Below are positions 1 to 5,074 of a DNA stretch of 5,074 nucleotides, in pieces. The stretch lies in NCBI GenBank assembly GCA_031279395.1, contig JAITIO010000017.1:1-5074 (forward strand), written 5' to 3'. Numbering within the stretch: the first letter of the stretch is position 1; every line of letters starts with the position of its first letter. The translations under genes and the position numbers were made by a program. The notes below the pieces were generated by a model that worked only from the letters and a program-made list of their open reading frames with translations, did not search any database and had not been told where the DNA came from. Source of the DNA: Puniceicoccales bacterium. Its GTDB lineage: Bacteria > Verrucomicrobiota > Verrucomicrobiia > Opitutales > JAIRKQ01.

Positions 1-102
1 AAAGACTGGCGCCGCATCGCCACTCGCTACGACCGCTGTGCCCACTCTTTCTTCTCTGCCTTTTGTATTGCCTGCATCTTCCTCTTTTATTTGATCTTAT
101 GA
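1..102 (+). CDS. IS5-family transposase, C-terminal fragment (left part outside window)
   Basis: Frame 1 is open from the first base and reads through DWRRIATRYDRCAHSFFSA to a TGA at 100-102, giving 33 visible residues. The RxIATRYDRxAxxFxxA signature followed by a short hydrophobic tail is the usual C-terminus of DDE transposases of the IS5 family (IS427-like group), where it follows the catalytic Glu region. The catalytic DDE residues lie to the left and cannot be checked, so it is unknown whether the element is intact. The stop codon sits inside the presumed terminal inverted repeat, which fits a compact IS with its gene running to the very end. The family call rests on recognising the motif, without a search. 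Confidence 0.82.
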   Translation, partial: KDWRRIATRYDRCAHSFFSAFCIACIFLFYLIL

Positions 103-114
103 GTCCTGAGCCTA
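1..114 (+). mobile_element. Right end of an IS5-family insertion sequence
   Basis: The transposase tail is followed within 12 bases by TTATGAGTCCTGAGCC and then CTAG at 112-115. On the opposite strand this reads GGCTCAGGACTCATAA, which has the look of an IS terminal inverted repeat. IS5-type elements often duplicate a short YTAR-like target, and CTAG fits that pattern. The exact boundary (111 or 115) cannot be fixed because the left inverted repeat and the other copy of the target are outside the window. The unrelated minus-strand gene begins immediately beyond. Confidence 0.6.
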
Positions 115-1230
115 GGCAACTAATCGGTCCCTTGTAGCAATATACTCTTGGTATGCTTCGTCGAAACATCTTCCGTGGTCACAGTGGATTTCGCGCATTT
201 CAGCAAAGGTAGGATTGGTAGGATTACCTCTTGGTATACTTGTGACACCATGCCTTCGTCTGTGGGCGGTGCGATCTGATGTGCCTGTGCCATGCCATGG
301 TATGCAAAAGATGCAACCTGGTGTTCTTGTGATACCACGCCATGAAGCATCTGGTGATGCTACAAAATCGTGGTCAACAAACATGGCAGCATGACAATCT
401 GATTGTTGTTGTGCCCTTTTCCAATTCTCCTTTCCAACAAATTCACAACCGTTTTTCCCGAGGCCTAAACCATTGACAACTATCGATGAGAAGTTGTTCT
501 TTACCGCTATGGCACTAGCAAACATACCTCCCAGGGAAAATCCTGTTATAAAGGGAACGACTAAAACATTTGGATCGGATTTAAACCGCTGCTGTTCCGA
601 TTCGATGTAAGAGAGTACATGGGTATTGGCGAGTTCCAGCCTATCGGTTGGCAATGAAAGTATATTTTTTATCCCTTCTTGAATTTGTGCCCCGGTACTT
701 CCCGATCCGACCCCAAAGCATCTTATCATCAATGGCTTTATTTTTAGATTTGGATTACGCTCTGCGAGTTCACTAGTTTCTTCAGGCAGTTCAGGCAGTA
801 TAAATCCAAAATTTCGTGCCTGTTCAACGGTAATATCTGGACCACGTTCGCTTCTGGCAACAAAAACCCTCTCCTCGTCTTCTAAGGAAACAACGTCGTT
901 GTCCATACATTCTTCAAGTCGTTTCGTGCAATGAGTTTGAAAAAATTCAACACGTTCTGGACTCCATGTTTCAAACAAGTTATTTATGGGAGTTGAAGGA
1001 AGCTCTGGAAAAGTATTCGTATCAACTGGTTGTGCCAATGTTTCCACCAATGGTCGTGCCACTCGCATTAATGGCGTACACATCGGAGGAATTCCTGGAA
1101 AATTTCTCGCAACTGTACGACTGGCAGCGGTCATGAGTTTCACGCCTTTTTCTGTAACTTTTCGAAGCACGTTGGAAAATCCGTTCGAACCGCTATTATC
1201 TACATTATTTATATTGTTTATGTTATTCAC
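112..1230 (-). CDS. Putative alpha/beta-hydrolase (lipase-like) protein
   Basis: The frame encodes about 372 residues and I do not recognise a named family. Residues 230-235 are GFSLGG, preceded by a hydrophobic strand (VLVVPFI) and followed by a small-residue helix (MFASAIAV) and another strand (SIVVNGLGLG). This arrangement is the nucleophile elbow of alpha/beta-hydrolases and lipases, making Ser232 the likely nucleophile. Plausible acid residues are Asp286 or Asp288 in VDHDFVASPD, and plausible histidines are His313 (PWHGTG) or His327 (HRRRHG). These last assignments are inferred from order only. I see no signal peptide; residues 1-12 are an Asn-rich run. The longer frame would start at TTG 1269, but GTG at 1228-1230 has an AAGGGG sequence six bases upstream, so I chose GTG. 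It is transcribed away from the phosphorylase gene. Its TAG stop lies in the CTAG at the IS border, so the C-terminus may be the original one or one set by the insertion. A non-catalytic role cannot be excluded. Confidence 0.6.
   Translation of the reverse strand: MNNINNINNVDNSGSNGFSNVLRKVTEKGVKLMTAASRTVARNFPGIPPMCTPLMRVARPLVETLAQPVDTNTFPELPSTPINNLFETWSPERVEFFQTHCTKRLEECMDNDVVSLEDEERVFVARSERGPDITVEQARNFGFILPELPEETSELAERNPNLKIKPLMIRCFGVGSGSTGAQIQEGIKNILSLPTDRLELANTHVLSYIESEQQRFKSDPNVLVVPFITGFSLGGMFASAIAVKNNFSSIVVNGLGLGKNGCEFVGKENWKRAQQQSDCHAAMFVDHDFVASPDASWRGITRTPGCIFCIPWHGTGTSDRTAHRRRHGVTSIPRGNPTNPTFAEMREIHCDHGRCFDEAYQEYIATRDRLVA
1195..1230 (-). repeat. Nine-base AT-rich tandem repeat at the hydrolase N-terminus
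   Basis: The first 12 codons from GTG fall into four nine-base units: GTGAATAAC, ATAAACAAT, ATAAATAAT and GTAGATAAT. They encode the pattern [V/I]-N/D-N four times. The units are diverged but in register. Because each unit is three codons long, gain or loss of a copy would keep the frame. Confidence 0.55.
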
Positions 1231-1406
1231 AGTGTGCCCCTTAATACGGAGGTATTGCAGAGAAGTCAAGTCAAAAATTTGTCAGTTAAAAATTTTTAGA
1301 TTGAAATTACTAAAAATTTATATTCAATTCCCCTGTGCTGGGTGAAAATGAAAAGATTGGATCTTAGAAAAATCACAGATGTAACCAAAAAAACGAAAGT
1401 AAGCTA
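1231..1406. promoter_or_regulatory. Divergent intergenic region between hydrolase and phosphorylase genes
   Basis: This 176-base spacer must carry the 5' signals of both divergent genes. It is much richer in A/T than its flanks. AAAAATTT occurs three times (starting at 1273, 1288 and 1312), the second within a perfect 12-base palindrome TAAAAATTTTTA at 1287-1298. TATATT at 1319-1324 resembles a -10 box for the plus strand, but I see no good -35 at 16-18 bases. TTGTCA at 1279-1284 followed by TGAAAT at 1302-1307 (17-base gap) is another weak candidate. No strong Shine-Dalgarno sequence precedes the phosphorylase ATG. Promoter positions are therefore unresolved. Confidence 0.35.
1237..1242 (-). 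promoter_or_regulatory. Candidate ribosome binding site for the hydrolase gene
   Basis: On the minus strand AAGGGG stands six bases before the GTG at 1230. It is a close match to a Shine-Dalgarno core at good spacing. No comparable sequence precedes the alternative TTG at 1269, so this site decides the start. It is the best ribosome-binding-site match I found for any gene in the window. Confidence 0.42.
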
Positions 1407-3863
1407 ATGGATGAGAAAATACAAACACAGGATTTTAAGTTGAAAATAAAGGAGTCAATAATTAAACATTTACAGTTTGACCTGGCCAGAGAGCAAACGT
1501 CTGCAACATTACGCGACTGGTGGGTAGCGGTGTGCCTGATGGCGAAAGAAATGATAATGGCCCAGTTCATACGCACACAAAAGGTCCATCATGTAAACAA
1601 CGTGCGGAGAGTCTATTATATGTCGCTGGAATATCTGCCAGGTCGACTATTGAAGAACAATTTGATCAACCTCGGCATTCTTGACGACACAAAGAAAGCA
1701 CTTGAAATATTAGGGCAGAATTTCGACGACATTGTGAATGTGGAACCGGATATGGGACTGGGGAACGGAGGGCTCGGTCGGCTAGCTTCCTGTTTTCAGG
1801 ATTCTTTGGCGACTCTTAATTATCCAGCCGTAGCCTATGGAATTCACTATGAATTGGGGCTTTTTCGCCAGGAACTGGTGGACGGAAAACAGGTGGAAAA
1901 GCCTGACAATTGGTTGATGTCCGGAACGCCATGTGAAGTTTGTAGGCCGGAAAATACTCAAATTGTCAAACTGTATGGTAAAGTCGAGTACTGCTATGAT
2001 GGCAACGGAAATTTGAAACCCGTTTGGCAGGACTATGAAACGATACAGGGGGTACCTTGGGACATCGCAGTAATTGGGTACAAGTCGAATACAGTAAATT
2101 TTATGCGCCTGTGGGAGGCACGTTCAGCGAGTGAGTTTGACCTGAAAATGTTCAACGAAGGCAAATTTTTTGAAGCAATGGACAAGCAGGTAAAAAATGA
2201 TACCATTTCCAAAGTATTATATCCCGACGATTCCACGGAAGGTGGCAAAGTTTTGAGATTGACCCAACAATACTTCTTCGTCAGCTGCTCCATACAAGAC
2301 ATCATCCGTAGGTTTAAAAATGGCAATAAAAGTTTTGATTCCTTTGCAAAAAAGGTAACCATTCAATTGAACGACACGCATCCCATAATTGCGATTGTGG
2401 AGCTATTGCGTATTTTGCTTGATGAAGAAAACTTTTCATGGGATAAGGCCTGGAATATTTGCAAACAAACTTTCTCCTATACAAATCACACACTGCTACC
2501 GGAGGCATTGGAAGAATGGTCGGTTGGAATGTTCGAACATTTACTCCCGAGACACTATCAGCTAATCTGCGAAATCAACAGCAGATTCCTTACGGAAGAA
2601 GTTGAAAAAAAATGGCCAAGCGATGACTCCAAAAAACACGCCATGTCAATCATTGGCGGCGATGGAAACAAGGTTGTCCGCATGGCGTATTTGGCCGTCG
2701 TGTGTTGTAAATACATAAACGGCGTGGCCGCCATGCATTCGGAATTGGTGAAAAATTTGCTATTTCCGCTGTTTTATCAAATATATCCAAAAAAATTTAC
2801 AAATGTTACCAATGGCGTAACGCCAAGGTTGTGGATCAGATGTTGCAATCCAAATCTTTCAAAATTACTCGACCGGGCAATTGGGCAAAAATGGACAGAA
2901 GATTCCGAACAGTTGCGAAAATTGGAAGACTTTGCCGACGATTCTACTTTTCAACGGAAGTTTTTAGAAATTAAAACGTCCAATAAGCTAGCTCTCGCCA
3001 AAAAAATCTCAAAACTATGTGGCATAGAGGTCGACCCAAATTCCCTGTTCGATGTGCAAATCAAACGTTTGCATGAATACAAGCGGCAACACCTCAATCT
3101 ATTGCACATTTTATATGTGTACAAACGCGTCATTAGAGGTGACAAAAATATAGTGCCACGAACGTTTATATTCGGAGCAAAGTCAGCTCCCGGGTATTAC
3201 ATGGCGAAACAAATAATTCATGGGATAAACGTTATGGCGAAGGAAATAAACAATAATCCAAATAACGATAAAATACGGGTGGTATTTTTGCCAAATTATA
3301 ATGTTTCCCTTGCCTGTGATATTATTCCTGCGGCGGATCTGTCGGAACAGATCTCTACAGCGGGGAAAGAAGCCTCGGGCACAGGAAATATGAAACTGGC
3401 AATGAATGGAGCCTGCACAATTTGTACCCTCGATGGAGCAAATGTTGAAATTAAAGAAGAAGTCGGAGATGCTAATATTTTTGTTTTTGGTCACACGGAA
3501 ATGGAACTGAAAAAACTCCGCACAACGGGTTATTTCCCTTACGATTACTATGATAAGAATGAAGAACTACGTTCCATTTTAGACTGGATGGCATCAAATT
3601 TTTTTGTGACCAAATACGGGGAAGCTCCGCTTAGAAATATCAGGAATGGTTTGATCGATGGTGGTGACCCATTCTTTGTATTGGCTGATTTCGAAGATTA
3701 TGTGAAGACACAGAAGAAGGTTGATGAAGCATACAAAGATAAGCAAAAGTGGGCACAAAAAGTAATTTTGAACATTGCGCATTCTGGAAAATTTTCCAGT
3801 GACCGTTCGATTAAGGACTATGCGACAAAGATTTGGGACCTTGCCCCCATCAACGTAGAGTAA
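1407..3863 (+). CDS. glgP: Alpha-glucan (glycogen/maltodextrin) phosphorylase
   Basis: This cytosolic enzyme of glycosyltransferase family GT35 uses pyridoxal phosphate to cleave alpha-1,4-glucan ends with phosphate, releasing glucose-1-phosphate. The product has 818 residues, close to bacterial GlgP and MalP. Family landmarks appear in order: the N-terminal RDWWVAV, GNGGLGRLA at 119-127, LNDTHP at 321-326, YTNHTLLPEA starting at 358, NVTNGVTPR at 466-474, FDVQIKRLHEYKRQ at 548-561, and EASGTGNMK at 655-663, where Lys663 is the expected cofactor-binding lysine. All are intact, so the protein should be active. The N-terminal family alignment supports the ATG at 1407. The stretch around Lys663 (KEASGTGNMKLA) resembles MalP more than E. 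coli GlgP, so malP is an alternative symbol; substrate preference cannot be read from sequence. No regulatory N-terminal extension is visible. An oddity is cysteine at several positions where relatives have Ala, Gly, Leu, Glu or Trp. No other glycogen gene is adjacent. Confidence 0.96.
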   Translation: MDEKIQTQDFKLKIKESIIKHLQFDLAREQTSATLRDWWVAVCLMAKEMIMAQFIRTQKVHHVNNVRRVYYMSLEYLPGRLLKNNLINLGILDDTKKALEILGQNFDDIVNVEPDMGLGNGGLGRLASCFQDSLATLNYPAVAYGIHYELGLFRQELVDGKQVEKPDNWLMSGTPCEVCRPENTQIVKLYGKVEYCYDGNGNLKPVWQDYETIQGVPWDIAVIGYKSNTVNFMRLWEARSASEFDLKMFNEGKFFEAMDKQVKNDTISKVLYPDDSTEGGKVLRLTQQYFFVSCSIQDIIRRFKNGNKSFDSFAKKVTIQLNDTHPIIAIVELLRILLDEENFSWDKAWNICKQTFSYTNHTLLPEALEEWSVGMFEHLLPRHYQLICEINSRFLTEEVEKKWPSDDSKKHAMSIIGGDGNKVVRMAYLAVVCCKYINGVAAMHSELVKNLLFPLFYQIYPKKFTNVTNGVTPRLWIRCCNPNLSKLLDRAIGQKWTEDSEQLRKLEDFADDSTFQRKFLEIKTSNKLALAKKISKLCGIEVDPNSLFDVQIKRLHEYKRQHLNLLHILYVYKRVIRGDKNIVPRTFIFGAKSAPGYYMAKQIIHGINVMAKEINNNPNNDKIRVVFLPNYNVSLACDIIPAADLSEQISTAGKEASGTGNMKLAMNGACTICTLDGANVEIKEEVGDANIFVFGHTEMELKKLRTTGYFPYDYYDKNEELRSILDWMASNFFVTKYGEAPLRNIRNGLIDGGDPFFVLADFEDYVKTQKKVDEAYKDKQKWAQKVILNIAHSGKFSSDRSIKDYATKIWDLAPINVE

Positions 3864-3886
3864 TTACAACCTCATCATTGATCGAT

Positions 3887-4369
3887 ATGAAAAATTTTTC
3901 TAAAAAAGATAGATGTTTACAAAATACCAAATCCAATTTTCGTAGAAATTTGTCAAAGAAAATACGAAAATTTTCAACGGCAGTAAAAAACACTACCAAC
4001 AATGCTCTGGCAACCAAGCTTCCGAAAATCATCGAAGCTTTAAAGGTAATGACTAAGTATGTGACGAAAGTTGATACCTTCTTGGCTGCCAAAATCGTCC
4101 AATTGTGTACGGCTATTAAGGAGAAAGCCAAGAATGCCCTGGCGACCAAGCTTCCGAAAATCATCGAAGTTTTAAAGGTAATGACTAAGTATGCGACGAA
4201 AGTTGCTCCCTTATTAGCTGTTAAAATCGTCCAAATGTGTAGGGATACTAAGAAGAAAGCTCGTAAAACTGTTGCAAAATTCAGACACGTCAAAACAACG
4301 CTGGCACCGGCAAGATCACACTTCTGCAGACAATCCCCCAAGGTATTTTCCAAATTGCCCATTTGTTAA
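3887..4369 (+). CDS. Unknown lysine-rich helical repeat protein
   Basis: I do not recognise this 160-residue protein. It is strongly basic, rich in Lys and Arg, and has no obvious signal peptide or transmembrane segment. Residues 39-82 and 83-126 are a 44-residue tandem duplication (NALATKLPKII... twice, 32 of 44 identical). Each copy divides into four 11-residue units in which position 1 is polar, position 2 always hydrophobic, position 9 Lys or Tyr and position 10 hydrophobic or Ala. Related units extend upstream to about residue 17. This predicts long amphipathic helices with a cationic face, which could bind membrane, nucleic acid or an acidic partner. The ATG lies 23 bases after the phosphorylase stop, so co-transcription is likely. 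The frame stays open upstream to a TTG inside the phosphorylase gene, which I judge less likely. No clear ribosome binding site is seen. The opposite strand is also open here, so coding strand is probable but not certain. Confidence 0.55.
   Translation: MKNFSKKDRCLQNTKSNFRRNLSKKIRKFSTAVKNTTNNALATKLPKIIEALKVMTKYVTKVDTFLAAKIVQLCTAIKEKAKNALATKLPKIIEVLKVMTKYATKVAPLLAVKIVQMCRDTKKKARKTVAKFRHVKTTLAPARSHFCRQSPKVFSKLPIC
4001..4264 (+). repeat. 132-base tandem duplication (two copies)
   Basis: Copy 1 occupies 4001-4132 and copy 2 occupies 4133-4264, directly adjacent. By my hand alignment they differ at 19 of 132 positions with no gaps. The first 57 bases are nearly identical (CAAGCTTCCGAAAATCATCG is unchanged); most differences fall in the last 60. 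The unit is 44 codons in the plus frame. Differences are not concentrated at third codon positions of the plus frame (4 first, 8 second, 7 third). Confidence 0.93.
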
Positions 4370-4413
4370 AACTTGCCTTCGTTGTGTCTTTGCAAGTGAC
4401 GAAGATTGATATT

Positions 4414-5028
4414 ATGCGCATGGTTGCCTGGGCATGTTTGCTGGTAATAAAAGGGAGCAATGTTGCGCAGTCCTGTTTGATAAAATCTCGAAACCTTATC
4501 AAATTTGGCAACCAGAAACTGACAAATGCCCTCACTTTTTTGGTCTCCGCTTCCATTTTTGCTGGCCAAATGACGTATAAAGGACTGTTGTTTCTATGCT
4601 TATCCGTCAAAAACATTATCCGCAATGTATATGATTCAATTTTGGCATCTATTCGCATGCTTGGCCAATCCGTCAAAAACATTATCTTCAAAGAATATGA
4701 TTCAATTTTGGCATCTATCCGCATGTTCGACCAATTCGTCACAAAGTTTATCAATGCTATGGTAAAGACCATTGCTTATCCATTCACATCATTCCACGCT
4801 TTCCTGAAACAGTCTGCCAATGCTTTTAGGATGACATGTACCAGCTATGCCACGAGCTTACAGTCTTCCATTTCAAATGTTCGTGAGTGGCTAAGGTCTC
4901 AGTTCTCGTCGTTAAAAGCTCACTTTTCCTATGGTAATGCTTTGGCGGTCCTGCAAAGGCCTGCGGTGGTATTACCCCTGGCTTTTACGATTAGAGCATT
5001 CGTTGGGGTGAGAATTTACGATGGCTAA
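4414..5028 (+). CDS. Unknown hydrophobic protein with 22-residue helical repeats
   Basis: I do not recognise this 204-residue protein. A hydrophobic N-terminus (residues 1-12) and a longer hydrophobic stretch (about 39-63, interrupted by Lys56) suggest membrane contact. Residues 64-85 and 86-107 are a 22-residue tandem duplication (SVKNII..., with YDSILASIRM in both). The 11-residue register then continues with diverged units to about residue 173. In those ten units position 2 is always hydrophobic or Cys and position 9 is hydrophobic in nine. The C-terminal stretch 176-197 is again hydrophobic. The frame opens earlier: a TTG at 4363 would overlap the preceding gene by seven bases and add 17 residues, so the start is uncertain; I chose ATG 4414, and ATG 4420 is also possible. 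No strong ribosome binding site precedes any of them. It lies in the same direction as the phosphorylase and the lysine-rich gene. A membrane-surface or envelope role is inference only. Confidence 0.55.
   Translation: MRMVAWACLLVIKGSNVAQSCLIKSRNLIKFGNQKLTNALTFLVSASIFAGQMTYKGLLFLCLSVKNIIRNVYDSILASIRMLGQSVKNIIFKEYDSILASIRMFDQFVTKFINAMVKTIAYPFTSFHAFLKQSANAFRMTCTSYATSLQSSISNVREWLRSQFSSLKAHFSYGNALAVLQRPAVVLPLAFTIRAFVGVRIYDG
4603..4734 (+). repeat. 66-base tandem duplication (two copies)
   Basis: Copy 1 is 4603-4668 and copy 2 is 4669-4734, adjacent and gap-free. They share long identical runs such as TCCGTCAAAAACATTATC and TATGATTCAATTTTGGCATC and differ at eight bases, mostly in codons 7-9 and 20-21 of the unit. 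The unit equals 22 codons, exactly half the 44-codon unit of the neighbouring gene, though the two repeat sequences are not obviously homologous at the base level. Confidence 0.93.
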
Positions 5029-5074
5029 ATATCAAAGGTAGAGTACACGCGGGCAGCCCTTGCGGTAAAACATG
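5029..5074. other. Right edge, no assignable feature
   Basis: After the last stop codon, 46 bases remain. From about 5040 they are visibly more G/C-rich than the preceding gene. GGGCAGCCC at 5051-5059 could form a three-base stem but has no T-run, so it is not a convincing terminator. A minus-strand frame is open from the window edge to a TAG at 5025-5027 (reading CFTARAARVYSTFDI), so a convergent gene may end here, but 15 codons are too few to support it. Confidence 0.2.

Noticed and set aside
1231..1269. TTG start at 1267-1269 for the hydrolase protein
   Set aside because: No ribosome binding site precedes it, whereas the GTG at 1230 has AAGGGG at six bases.
986..1345. Plus-strand open frame of 119 codons over the hydrolase N-terminus
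   Set aside because: It lies mostly opposite the hydrolase gene, runs into the AT-rich spacer, and has no recognisable motif; read as a shadow frame.
1331..1345. CCC...GGG inverted repeat in CCCCTGTGCTGGG as an operator or attenuator
   Set aside because: Three base pairs around a seven-base loop is within chance expectation.
3833..3886. Upstream extension of the lysine-rich protein to a TTG inside the phosphorylase gene
   Set aside because: It would overlap the phosphorylase 3' end by 31 bases, has no ribosome binding site, and the added residues do not continue the repeat pattern; ATG 3887 is simpler.
4001..4734. The tandem duplications as a CRISPR array
   Set aside because: There are only two adjacent copies of each, without spacers, and the units are whole codons within open frames.
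4290..4772. Minus-strand open frame of 160 codons under the second repeat gene
   Set aside because: It only mirrors the duplicated segment and shows no domain or helical pattern; the plus frame is longer, keeps an 11-residue register and matches the direction of the phosphorylase.
5046..5062. GC-rich stem after the last gene as a rho-independent terminator
   Set aside because: The stem is only about three bases, interrupted, and no T-run follows on either strand.

Overview
The window looks like bacterial DNA that is moderately AT-rich, with uninterrupted genes using TAA, TAG and TGA as stops. It holds one clearly recognisable housekeeping enzyme between a mobile-element remnant and unfamiliar accessory genes. 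IS5-type transposase debris, an orphan hydrolase-like protein and low-complexity helical repeat proteins would suit a host-associated or intracellular Gram-negative bacterium. That placement is an inference; nothing here fixes the taxon.

Layout, left to right. (1) 1-102 is the C-terminal tail of an IS5-family transposase, running in from the left, followed by the likely right end of the insertion sequence at about 97-114. (2) On the minus strand, 112-1230 encodes a protein of about 372 residues with a lipase-like GFSLGG nucleophile elbow. Its stop codon lies in the CTAG tetramer at the IS boundary. (3) 1231-1406 is a divergent, A/T-tract-rich spacer. (4) 1407-3863 (+) is a full-length alpha-glucan (glycogen/maltodextrin) phosphorylase, the only confident functional assignment. 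(5) 3887-4369 and 4414-5028 (+) are two unrecognised genes in the same direction. The first encodes a lysine-rich protein with a 44-residue tandem duplication, the second a hydrophobic protein with a 22-residue tandem duplication. (6) 5029-5074 shows nothing that can be assigned.

Functionally, the phosphorylase would release glucose-1-phosphate from storage or scavenged glucans. No other glycogen gene is in view, so it is not in a visible glg operon. The most interesting signal is in the last third. When the two unknown proteins are cut into 11-residue units, both show regular hydrophobic columns, and the visible duplications are multiples of that unit (22 = 2x11, 44 = 4x11). This is the periodicity of long amphipathic helices that lie on lipid surfaces (apolipoprotein- or perilipin-type 11-mers) or of hendecad coiled coils. 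Tight packing downstream of the phosphorylase suggests possible co-transcription, but a shared function is speculative.
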